Source of the DNA: Erythrocercus mccallii
Taxonomy: Eukaryota > Chordata > Aves > Passeriformes > Dicruridae
Reading direction: 5' to 3'
Length of the DNA stretch: 64,000 nucleotides
Assembly: GCA_013397435.1 (NCBI GenBank)
Contig: VZRG01000858.1
Span: 136,081 to 200,080 of the forward strand
The translations under genes and the position numbers were made by a program. Below, in pieces: positions 49,701-60,600 of this stretch (positions are counted from its first letter, which is position 1; each line of letters begins with the position of its first letter). The notes beneath the pieces were generated by a model. It did no database searches. It was not told the DNA's origin and worked only from the letters and a program-made list of their open reading frames with translations.

Positions 49701-50299
49701 GAACACTTTTTTGCGTAACAGATTGTCTTATCACATCTGTAAGGTAATTGCTTCTCCACTGGCTTCCAAGAAAGCCTCAGATTTGATCTATGATGGCCTG
49801 TGCATTCCTAATGCCTGTACTCCAAGGAAATGTACCCCTGATACTGATGAACTGCGTGGATGACTGATGGTGTAAATCCAAAGTTAACTAGGCATTCTCT
49901 TGAAAGGTGACATATTATATTTGGGCAAAGAGGAGATTCCTGAATAATCTTTACAGACAGCTGTGTTATATTTTATGATTTCTCTGGTAGTTAAAGGAAT
50001 GCAGATAAAAGACTTTACATTTTTCCAGCTTATTATTCTGATTGCATGTCTAGCCACTGATTTTCAAATAAATAAGATCACAGTAGAAAAAAAAATGCAT
50101 GGGGCTGTACAACCTTCCTGTCTTGACCTTCCCACCACTGAATCTGCAGTTTCCTTAGTGCCACCACGAAGCATCTACAGCAGGTTAATCAGGGATTTGT
50201 CATAGCCAGGATGATGGGAAATGGGCATGAGAGCCAGGAAACAACTCTGCCTCTGAACGTGCTCCATCTCTTATTTTCTCCCATAGCTCTTAGAAAGGG
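31777..50299. other. Long intergenic stretch, no gene seen
   Basis: Apart from a CR1 scrap at 45.27 kb and a possible CR1 tail relic near 47.05-47.10 kb, the sequence is unique and gene-free by eye. AT-rich stretches at 46260-46560 (with an AP-1 type TGAGTCA at 46377-46383) and 47210-47560 have low repeat content and could be regulatory. Confidence 0.6.
45270..45345 (+). mobile_element. CR1 LINE 3' terminal scrap, sense
   Basis: A short match to a CR1 3' terminus: gggctgggagttggactcgg, tgatccctgtgagtccc, ttccaactca, then a degenerate cattccgtgg tail. Confidence 0.7.
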
Positions 50300-50573
50300 C
50301 TGCACCTGGCTTCACCCTCCTGTCAGGGAATTGTAGAGAGGGATAAGGTCCCTGCTGAACCTCCTTTTCTCCAGGCTGAGCCACCGCAGCTCCCTCAGCT
50401 GCTCCTCCTCAGAACTGTGCTCCAGACTCTTCCCCAGCTTCACTGCCCAGGCACTCTCCAGCACCTCAAAGTCTTTTTTGTCCTGGGGGGCTCAAACTGA
50501 ACGCAGGACTCGAGGTGTGGCCTCGCCAGTGCCCAGTGATCAATGCCCTGGTCCTGCTGGCCACATTATGTGC
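50300..50573 (-). mobile_element. CR1 LINE fragment, antisense
   Basis: Antisense CR1 ORF2 region: gggaattgtagagaggg, ttttctccaggctgagcc, agctccctcagctgctcctc, ctccagcacctcaaagtc, gaggtgtggcctcgccagtg, ggtcctgctggccacatt. It is truncated at both ends, with frame damage. Confidence 0.9.
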
Positions 50574-53500
50574 TGTTTATTCTAAAAAGAGGGGGAGGAA
50601 GGCATTCTTTGCCTCATTAGTGCTGCAGGATGTCGTTTACAAGCATAATTATACTCTGCAAAAAGGCCAGGGAGACCACACAGGAAGGGTATTGAAGAAC
50701 TGGAAAGGAGACACCAAGCATGACAAAAAATTGAAAGTTGCTATTTATGGACAAAATACAGGCTGCTTCTTTAGTTTTTTCTTTTTCTTTTTTTTTTTGG
50801 GGAAGCAAGGGCTACTAAAAGGTAGAAACAATTTAACAGGTATCAAAAGGTAATGACAAAACTCATTCAGACCATTGCAAGCTGACTGACAGGCAAGTTG
50901 CTAATAAACCTGGAGAAAGCATCACTAATCCAGAGTGTTCTCATCTGGAACAGGGAAATGCTTTTTGTAGCATGGGGGTCTCCACCATCATCTTTGCTCC
51001 TTTTGCCCCATCTTTGCTCTTGCCTCCACAGGCTGAATTGCACCGTAACTTCTGCATTTCAGGAATGTGACTCCTGTCCTTGACCTCCTCTGCAGATAAA
51101 TGCAACCTGCCCTTTACTGCTGAGTGGTTTGGGAAGAATGTCAGCCAGACAAGAGAGGGGAGATAAAGGAAAGACAGGTGAGGATGTTTTTTATCTGCTC
51201 TTTTTCTCAACCATCCTGCTTGACTTTGCCCACAAGGCTTTGGGCAGTGGGGTTAAGAGGAGCAGGCTGGGGGTACCAAGGGGGCACAATGAAGCTGCTC
51301 ACAGAGAGCAGAGGGGCTGTGACACTGTGACATCAGGCTGCCACTGGGGAACTGGCATTTTGGGTACCCCTCTGGCACAGAGTCAGGAGGGGGAGAACAA
51401 GCAATCCATAAGGAAGAGGTGCTGGTGAGTTACCCCAGCCCCTGGCTCTGCAGATTGCTTTTGGCAGCAGGGCTCTCCATGGGAGCAGCTGTGGGTTAGG
51501 AGGTTTCAGAGGGTGGGTGCCTGTACACAGCTCCACTGGGACCTGGCCTGGGAATGCTGCACAGGTGAGCTGCTCCATAGGCAAGAGCCCAGCCTGGGCA
51601 AGAGTGGCAACAAAACACAAGCCCACCACAGGGCACCCTAAAATCTACTTCTTTTGCTGGCAAGGCAAGAACAAATGGTGCTGTTTCTGTGCCTTAAGCA
51701 CAGCTGGGAATATTGCTGAAATGATCTGCTTTTGGTCTGGGCTGTGACAGGAGCTGGGCTGTCTGGTTCTGCAGTGTGGGAATTGCCTTTTCCCAGCTGC
51801 CAGTCTCAAAGTCAAGCTTTCAGAGCACAAATAAAATGGGATATTGCACACACACAACCCCTTTCAACTGTTACTGATACTTAGCAGAGGGAATATTCAA
51901 AACATTATTCCCTCCAATACAGAATGGCTGTTGGGTGTTACCAGACCACGTGAAATGACATCTGAGTGGAATTTTATCAGCAGCAAACAAGAAACAAATG
52001 AAGAAGGGAGGATTAAAAAATTCCTTTTTTTCTATCTATACTATGATTTGTTATATACATGGATTTTTCAATTACTGTTGGGATGTGAAGAAACAAAGAA
52101 AAAGAGCAGATAATGTAATGTTACTTGTTACAGAACAGAGTGTTCTGGTGTCAAGCACCAGCTAGGGACATGTTGGGGAGCAGGAGGATGGTGCTTTACA
52201 CGTATCACTGAGGTCAGTGTAAATCCTCCCCTACTTTCATTAACAGGGGATCAAAGTTTTGATGGGATCTAGAAATACAAGGAGGTTAAAACGTGGCATG
52301 TGTAGGTAACCTCATGTACGCAGACCTTTGCCTCAGAAAGCAGAATGTTCTTGCAAATCTGACATAATCCAATTCCTTGATTTCCTCAGTGACATTTCTG
52401 CAGGCTCATGTACAGAAGGACAGGGAAATGGAGATTTATGACAGCTATTCCTAGCAAAGGTCATTCCTTGATTGGTGAACAATCTGTCCTTAGTCACGCT
52501 GATGACGAGGCCTTGAAGGATAAGGGAGAGGCTGGAGAGCTATAAAGCTTGACAGGGAAAAACAGAAATAGAGCATAGATCATCTCCCCACTTGGGCCAG
52601 GAAGTTTGAATTCTTCCACCATCAGTCAAAGCCAGGGAGCAGGAGGCAAAATCCAGGAAAAAAAATGCACAGGGATTTCTATGGAGATTGTGAAGGAGTC
52701 TGAGTGTTGAGAGAGCAAGGGGGAAAGAGGAGCCACAGAGCATGAGTTTTTGGATAGAACCAGCTGCTTGTAAATAACAGGGTCAGGTTGCTCTGGGGCC
52801 TCCCAGCATCCTGTCCCATGCCACTCCCAGAACAACACAGATGATGCACAAACAACGCAAATATACACAAATACACTTCCTCAGCTGTCCTTCCATAGGC
52901 AAGGAAGGCAGCAATGTGACACTCATATGGTTTAAATAGATTGTGTCATAGACATTAAAAAACAAAACAGTACCTACCTGTTCATCATGACTATTCTTTC
53001 TGCTTGCAGAAGAGATTTGACACTGTACATAAAATGAAGCACCATTTTTTTTGTAATCAGAAGGACCCTTCTGGGAGTCATATGAGAGTTGTTCACTCAG
53101 CAACTGACCTTAAAAGAGAGCATTGGGTACCTTGGTGTAACCAGCTTTGCTTGTTTTCAAGCTCATAATATTGGATTAAGTAAAAATGTGACCATTTCCC
53201 CAAAGCTTGGCTCAGATCCTGAGCTGAGTTATGGTTTGAGCTGGGTCATTGTCACAAACCTTGTGGCCAGCAGGACCAGTCAAGAGATGTTTGCAATATG
53301 GAAATGGAGTTAACACAGGAGCTCCTTGCTGACCCATCTGAGTGCTCTGATCCAAGGAGGAGCTTTGGGGCTTTTCATTCATGCCCTTGCTAATCCCTTT
53401 CTGCCATTTATTGGTTCCTCTGGGCTGTGAGCTGCAGGCAGAAGTCACAAAAGCTTTTGAGTTGGTCTGGTGTAAGACTCAGTCCGGTAACCTGAGAATG

Positions 53501-55189
53501 CTGTGATGGCCTCTAGCTTCCAATCTGCAGCTGAAGATCTCACCCTTCCTCCCACCGTAATTCCTCACACCCTTTGGAATCTCCTAAGGCTTTCCCCAAA
53601 ATCGCAAGAACTGAGGATGGCTGCTCTTCAAAACTGTAAAATAGATAATTTGTAGGACAATTGCCTGTGTTGTATCTCTCCCCACAAAACCAAGGCAAAA
53701 GCAGCCTTATGCTGTGTACCTCCCAGGCCTGGTGTAACTTGAATCCAAAAGCTATGAAGGAAATGGAAAATGTTAATAAATAATGATGTTTGAAACACAA
53801 GTCACTGAACAAACCACCAGACCTTCTGTGTTTATTCCACTGGACAGAAAATGTCTCAGTTTGAGGAAAGTAAGATCTTGGTCTAGGTATGTCTTAGGAA
53901 TTAGCCAGGGTGCTGCAGGTTATTCAGGAGATACATCAGAGAAGCTCAGGGATTAACTTTTGGTAGTATACTCAGAATAAGGACAACTTTTGAAATAAAA
54001 TCAGCACAACTGATTACCAAGGAGCTCCTCAGGGCCACTGGAATTTTAAATTGCCTTGCTTGATCCACTTCACAGCTGCCAGTTTTCCATCTGGTATTTT
54101 CCAAGTCAGAACCAAGCATTTGTGTGCTCCATACTGCATGTTCTCAGTCTGATGTGCTCTGGAAATCCTGGCCTCATTTCCCAAATCCTAAGCGGGTGAT
54201 CTGCACTTGAAAAGCCCAGTGATGTCTCCCTCAAGTGTGTTGGAATTACTCTGTGTTCATACACCAGCTGCAAAACTGGGACAGATATGTTAAGACAAAT
54301 GTACAAAATCTTCAAATTTTAACTTCAGAAATATTCAGGGAAAAAAAAAAAGGATTTTCCAAGAAAATCTGTATGAGTAGTACAACTGTCTGCAACATTT
54401 CAGTGTAACACTTTAAAAAAAAGGAGAATCACTGCCTCTTCCAGGACAGCTCGATGTGCAACACCCTCTGGCAGCTGGGGTAAGGGCTGAAGACGAATAC
54501 ATTATAAGCAAAAGGCTGACCTTTTCAATAGCCCAAATATTCAACCTCTCCAAAGTAACTTAGCTCAGCTTAGGCCTGTGGCCATCCACACAGTCGTTCT
54601 TTCTCTCCTTTCACTCCAGCCACTGAATGCTGGCAGCCACTGTGATACAGCGAGAGGCAGCTTAGGGGAGAGGAGGAAAACAGTGGGACACGGAGATTCC
54701 CAGACTGTGGATCAGGCTTGGACTCCATTCGGTGTGTCATGGGAAAGAACACAGAGGACTGTAAAGCCCCGAGGCTTCAATTTTACAGCTGCTCTCAGAG
54801 CCCCACTGCATTATCTTCCTTATTTCCCTGTGCTTCCACTTGATAGCTGGCTTAGTTTCTGACTTGGCTGGCTGATAGGTTTGGGATTAGCTCCCAGAGA
54901 TCACGCACACCTGACTAGAATTCACCGACAGCAAATGGTGCTTTGGGATCGCAAACTTAAACACACCTGCACGGGTGTCCAGAGGGCACGTGGGGAACAA
55001 GCAGCGGAGCAAGCCACTGTTAATTCTACATTAATGCTGGAACTCAGCACCGAGGGTTTGCATCTGGGTCCCGAAGCCTCCTTCATGGCACTGCGGTGTA
55101 GGAGAAGCGTTCAGCCAGCGTGGCTGCGGGGAATTCACAGCCGCATCCCACAGGGATCACCGCTCTCACTGCTCCGTTCTCCCCTGCGG
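50574..55189. other. Intergenic, upstream of EHBP1, no gene seen
   Basis: Unique sequence, rising in CpG content after about 54.9 kb toward the EHBP1 island. No convincing exon or transposon beyond the CR1 fragment at its left edge. Confidence 0.6.
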
Positions 55190-55939
55190 ATACTTTAGCA
55201 TCGAACTGCGCGCAACATCCAGCCCCCGCCGCCTGAGCACGCAGGTTAAATCAGCAAAGGAACATCGTCCTGCCTACGCTGTTCAATTTCCATCAGTTTC
55301 CCATCCGCATCGGAGCTCCGGAGCCGCTAAAGGAGCGGGGCCTGTGCCTCAGGACCTGGGTCAGGCCTGGCGTTTGACCGACCCCTCCTCAGGGCGGGCC
55401 CAGCGCGGGGACTGGCCCTCGCCTCTGTTCCTCCTCCCCTCCCGCCGCCTCGGTGCGCGGCCGCTCGCTCCCCTCATCTGCCCCGCGCCCAGCTCAGGGG
55501 AGGCACCTTGGGTTCCCTCCCCGGCTCCCTCCATCCCTGCCCCGGCCCTTCCCTTCCCGCCGCTCCCCGGCGCTGGGGCGGCGGCGAGTCCCGGGGGCGG
55601 CGGCGGGGCCGCGCCCCTCCCCTGACAGCCCTCTCCTCGCGCCGCGCCCACCCCGCGGCTCTAGGAAGCGCCGCAGCCAATCGCCGGGGGTCTCGGTGCT
55701 GACAGACGGCCGAGCTGACCTATCGAATAGCCGCTCCTCAGAAGGAGCCCCGCCTCCACGGGCTCTGTGACCAGTCAGGACAGAGGGGGCGCCAGATGAG
55801 CATTTGCGAACCCCTCTTCCCTCACCAACGCCCCCCTCCGCTGCGCGAGATGATTGACAGGCGCAACACCCAATGGGCTGCGGAGAGCCCGCGGCGGGGC
55901 CAATGGCGCGCGGGGGCGGGCCCCGGGGGCGGGGGAGCG

Positions 55940-56207
55940 GCGGGCCGGGGTGAGGCGCGGCGCAGCCGGCAGGAGGGCGATGGTGGCGGCGTGAGGCGCG
56001 CTGCGAGCAGCGCTGTCTGCCCGGCCGGCGCGAAGAGCGGCGGGGGAGCGGTGCTCGCCATGAGGCTGCGGGAAGACCGGGACAGCCGCGGGGCGCTGCC
56101 TGCGGCGGGGCTGCCGCAGTAATGGGCAGCGGCAGCGCTGACTCTCGCCTGCCGTGTGGTGCCAGCGCGCCCGCCCGGCGGGACCGCCCGCGAGGAGCCG
56201 GCGGCAG
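55940..56207 (+). other. EHBP1: EHBP1 exon 1, 5' UTR (left end estimated)
   Basis: The exon ends at a strong donor, GGCAG|GTGAGT (56207/56208), inside the CpG island. It is the natural partner for the acceptor at 57250, because exon 2 begins with untranslated sequence. The 5' end is inferred from promoter boxes, not seen directly. The exon carries upstream ATGs at 55980 (4 codons), 56060 and 56122. Confidence 0.65.
56060..56122 (+). other. Upstream ORF 1 in EHBP1 5' UTR (20 codons)
   Basis: ATG in gccATGa context reads MRLREDRDSR...GLPQ and stops with TAA at 56120-56122. The last A of the stop is the first A of a second ATG (TAATG). It is in exon 1 only if transcription starts upstream of 56060, which the promoter layout suggests. 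Confidence 0.45.
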
Positions 56208-57250
56208 GTGAGTGCCGCGCCGGGAGCCGCCCGTCCCCTCCCGCCGCTGCCCTCCTTGCTGCCCGCCGGTGGCGTTTTAATTTTTAAACGGCTCCGGCTG
56301 GCGGCCAAGGGCGGGGGGCGCTGCCCCGGCGGGCTGGGCGCGGAGGTGACACTGGAGGGCTGCCGGGGCGGAGCGGGGCGCTCCTCGCCCCGGGGCTCTG
56401 TGGGGACCCCCCTCCCTGGGGCTATTCTATTCCAGGTGGCCTCCTCTCCAGTTTGGATGGCATCCTACCCTGACTTCTCGCCAGCTGCGGCCAGCCTGTG
56501 CTTCCCTCTATTCCTAAGGAAGAGGCTTTTCCCCCCGCACCCAGCGCAGATGCTGCTTTCCTTTCGAGGGAGGAGACCCACCTGGGTTTCTCCTCTCCCT
56601 TTTCACCTCCCTGCTGATCGTTCCTCAGTGCAGGATGGAGAGACGTTTCCATTTCAATATGATGCAGCGAAGAAGATGAAGATGGGGAATCCTGGGTAGC
56701 CAGGACTCGGGAAATGCCCCTTCCTCTCTCGTCCTCCTCCTCACCCTGGCACAGGCATTTGTCTTTCTGTCTCTTTGGCTGATCCTTCTCTTTGGGCATA
56801 AAAATGAAAGCGGGAGGTGTGTTAAGAGGAAACAACTGTTACACCTTTTGTCATCAAGACAAAGAACTTCATCTCCCCGTGTCCCTCCCTCTGGGTGCAT
56901 ATTGGCAGCACCTCAGCCACTTTGCGTTGCTTCCCGGAGATGCTTCACAAGGATTCGGTGTGGCCCTGAGCTGCCCTTTGCTTGTTGTTATTGCCAATCA
57001 CGATGCTGCTGATAATAGGTTATGTTGATATGTTTCCGAACAGTCTCGTGGCTCGAATTCCTGAAATTGCTGCAGTATTTTTATTTATTTATTTAATTGA
57101 GGTTGGGGAGGGGTGTGTGGATGGCAGCAGGAAGGGGCTATGTTCTTGTCGTTGACTGTAGTTGTGTGAAAGGTACGAGATCACGTGCAATTGCAGCACT
57201 TAGTATGAAGCGTATTAACCAATGCTTTCTCTCCCTGTCTTGTCTTCCAG
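56208..57250 (+). other. EHBP1 intron 1
   Basis: A GT-AG intron of 1,043 nt from GTGAGT to cttgtcttccag. The left third is the tail of the CpG island; the rest is unique sequence with a short (ATTT)n run at about 57077. No further exon is evident. Confidence 0.7.
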
Positions 57251-57559
57251 TCCTGCAGTCTTCCCTTCATCTGCTGTGTGAAGAATGATGAGTCCATGAG
57301 AGAACTTCCTTTCCGTTACCTGTCTACTGCTACTGCATGCTGCTCCTGGCCAGTGATGAGCCATTCTGCTAGACTGGGATTTACCCTGAGGAAGGGAGAG
57401 GCAGAATATGAATTGTAGACATCCCGTCAAGTTTCTCACACACTCTTTTTACTGTGTCTGTATATAAATCTGCTAGTATCAAGCACACAGGCTCTTTGAA
57501 ACCTACATTGGCATCCACGCCGTTGCTGCTGTGTAAGAGGAGTGGTTTTTCTCACCATC
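57251..57559 (+). other. EHBP1: EHBP1 5' UTR part of exon 2
   Basis: The acceptor tgtcttccag| precedes 57251. 309 nt of untranslated sequence lead to the start codon and contain several upstream ATGs, including one at 57296 opening a 40-residue ORF that stops at 57418. The ORF begun at 56122 in exon 1 would, after splicing, stop here at 57279-57281. Confidence 0.75.
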
Positions 57560-57663
57560 ATGGCTTCAGTTTGGAAAAGACTGCAGCGTGTTGGGAAACA
57601 TGCATCCAAGTTCCAGTTTGTGGCCTCTTACCAGGAACTGATGGTTGAGTGCACCAAGAAATG
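57560..57663 (+). CDS. EHBP1: EHBP1, EH domain-binding protein 1: first coding exon (partial gene)
   Basis: EHBP1 is a cytosolic adaptor with an N-terminal C2-like domain, a calponin-homology domain, NPF motifs that bind EHD proteins, and a C-terminal bMERB domain that binds Rab8/Rab10-type GTPases; it acts in endocytic recycling and actin linkage (family knowledge). This exon encodes only the first 34 residues plus two bases of Trp35: MASVWKRLQRVGKH, then FQFVASYQEL and ECTKK, the start of the C2-like domain. It matches the human N-terminus as I recall it, and it fits EHBP1 better than the paralogue EHBP1L1. ATG context is strong (A at -3, G at +4). The donor is TG|GTAAGA (57663/57664). The remaining exons lie beyond the window. 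Confidence 0.96.
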
Positions 57664-60600
57664 GTAAGAAGCAGCTCATGTTGCTGTAAAAAATGATGGA
57701 GTAAGTTGCTGGTGCTGAAATAGGAAGGATGTTGCTCACTGTGTATTATGTGGTAGGTGCATTGCTCTTGCAGCCCCTTACCTTCTCTTGCCAGCCCATT
57801 GCAGAAGCAGCTGCGTGAGCTGCTTGTCTTTCCCACCGAGTGCTGGCTTTGCTGCACGGTTACCTTGAACCTGCTGGATTTGTTGTGTACTATTGATTTT
57901 CTAGGCTGGTGTTGTTTTTACCTTGCAGAGGAGGGTACGTTTGTTAGCTCACACTTGTGACTTGGCGTGGTGTTGGTTGTCGGTTTTGGGTTTTTGCTGG
58001 GCCTTTTTCTGTTTGCTTTTTATTTATTTATTTAATAGTTCCCATGGGCTCTTTTCCAACTGCCCGTTCAGCTTGGTGATGCTGAGGGTGATCTGCTGAC
58101 ACTTGTGTTGTTTGATGGAGGCATTGGGTGTCAGTCCTGGATTTGGTGGTTGTCGTTCATATGGGTTGGATTCCTGTTTGGATTTTTGACTTCCTTACCT
58201 GAGGAGGTCATGTTTCCTCTTCTTTTTCATTTTACCTTTCCATCTTTGAACAGGAAGGGGCAAGAGGCAGGTCCTTGGGAATTGCCTTAAGGTGTTCCTT
58301 TAGTCGGACAGGAATTTTGTGTGATGGTGGTCCAGTTGGATGGCTTTGGAGCTGACTAGACAGCAGTTAATGGTGTGGGTCTGGCATATCATCTTTCCTT
58401 AAGCAAAATAAGATTAAATAAATCTGCTAGGCAAGACTAGAAGCAGCTTTTAAATAGGCAGGGGAAGATCTCCATTATATAAGTACTTAACTGCTGTTTT
58501 AGATGTTTGGAATATTGATATTGCTGACATAATTCCTCCCATTAGTGTGAGCACGTAGTGTCAGGGGATGAAGAAAATACTTTCCAGACCTTGTGGACTG
58601 AGATGTTCAAATTGCCTTGTAATAAACTGCAGCCTCCTTTCTAATACTTGGCCTTTTTTCTTGTTGGCAAGTTTGGCACTTGCATTGGCTGCTTTCACTG
58701 GTTATGAGTAATTGCCTCTACGAATTTCAATTCTATCTCTTGGAGTAGGAAATCTCTGTCAAATATGCTGGAAGGCTGCACACTGCTCTGTCTTAAAGGA
58801 GCACTGTCAGCTTAAACGTTTTGGATTTTTTTAGCAAGTTGCCTTCATGCCTAGAATGTTTAAGAAACAGAATCGTTCTGCAAGTTGAACTTGCTTTCAG
58901 GGAGTAAACTACAAATGGAAACGTTGTAGAAGTTGAAAGAGGCTGTCTTGATTATCTCATGGGATCTGCTGTCCCAAAGAGGCCAAGGAGTTTCCCACAG
59001 TAATTTTAATTGATCAGGTTTATTTCAGCAGTTGGGTTTATTACTTATTATATTCTGTTTGCATGAACCGGGCTGTTTCAGATTTCATTTTCATTTTGAT
59101 TCACTCGTTGCCGAGAATTTGCAGAATGCTTCAGCACTAAAGTATAAAACCTGCAGGGGAATGTTTGCCTTGGAATTGCAACTAACCTTTCCTTGGTTTG
59201 AGAAAAAGTCATACACAGAAGTTCTCTTGTGAAGTATCTTATTATTTTAGAAACAGGCAGCTTATTGGTTAATCATAACTGAGAGTGCCCATCTAGCAAA
59301 ATACCTGTGTATGAAGTAGTGAGAGAGCCATTCAAAAGCTCAGATATGCAACTAATATTTTAGAAAAAGGTCGTCATTCTGAACCTTCTTTTTACATTCT
59401 TGAGTTTAAATATAGACAAGATCAGTGCTTGTGTTGGTTATTACAAAGGAACTGTATGGTGGTGAAATGTGGATGAATTCTAGGAAAAATCACAATAGGG
59501 AAAAGCATAACTCACAAAGTCCTTTGACTGTAAGCTTTTTGATTCTGCTTCCTGTTATTTCGAGAACCTTAACAAAAATGTTCTTTGAGAGTGCAACCTA
59601 AAATATTGCTGCTGTAAATCAAACTTCATAAGTCAAACTTCAAATAGAAACAAAGGGTTAAATATTTATAAATTTTGAGAGCCTTCAACTAAGTGTTTCC
59701 ATAACTTTGGAGAAGATACAGAGTTTCTGTGCATGCCAACAGGATCACTGCTTCGTCTGTTTCTAAGTCTTGCCTCTCGAGTTTGGCCCATGTGAGAACA
59801 AAACACAAGAAATGAACTCCATATGCTGTTCTTGCTGAAAGCACTCAATATATATTAAGTGTCAGTGCTGTAGTCTGTAGTTTGTTTGATTGAAATGTAG
59901 TAAGCAGTGAGTTATTTTAATGTACTGGCATTTTAACAATGCAGTGTTTCTGGAGGAAAAGAATGCTCCATTCATATTTTAAAGTAAATGACAACGCAGT
60001 CATAAGCACACTGGAACTGAGAAGTGTTTGTGAGCAAGGATTGTGCCTGACCAAAACAGGCTGTGTGCCTCTTTGTGAACTGCTATCTTCTGTTAGGTTT
60101 GCATTTGTGTGACTCTTCAGAAAACAACTTGCGTGTTAGAATGTTTTTGTACTGATTGTGGATGGCTTGCAAGGTTGGGTGAATTTCTGCTTGGCATTAA
60201 TATTCTTTGTTTCCTCTGGACTTGGATTGATTGGAGTGTGTGTTTGTTTGTTTGTTTGTTTTAAACTTAGTCTTTAAAATAGCTCCTGCTCTTTTTTTCC
60301 CTCACATTGTCCTGGCATTGTGAGAAGATGCCACTGCTGTGGTGCTGCCGCTTCACTTTTTTAAAGGATTATCTCCAGGTACAGCAGCATTTGGCCAGAT
60401 TGGCCTGAAACCTTTCCTTGCTTTTTCTCATGACTGTAATTTCTGATTCTTGTCCCTACTAGTGGTTACAGACAGCCCCTCTCAAATGGTTGCTTTTCAT
60501 TGGTGGTGTGTTTGGAGCAGATAGGTTGTGATGGAGTGTCCAGTGTTGTCACTGTTCCTTATTTTTCAGATAATTAACAGGACTGAGTCACTTCTGTGGC

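Larger units (their letters stand above)
55190..56420 (+). promoter_or_regulatory. EHBP1 CpG-island promoter
   Basis: A large, dense CpG island around the EHBP1 first exon. Three CCAAT boxes are visible (55677-55681, 55870-55874, 55900-55904), along with GC boxes gggggcggg at about 55912-55920 and 55926-55934. There is no TATA box, as expected for a housekeeping-type promoter. CCAAT and GC-box spacing suggests transcription starts somewhere around 55940-56050. Confidence 0.85.

Noticed and set aside
55775..56699. Long ORFs on both strands in the EHBP1 CpG island (up to 181 codons)
   Set aside because: GC-rich DNA has few stops. These frames cross the promoter and the exon 1 donor and show only Arg/Ala/Gly/Pro-rich sequence.
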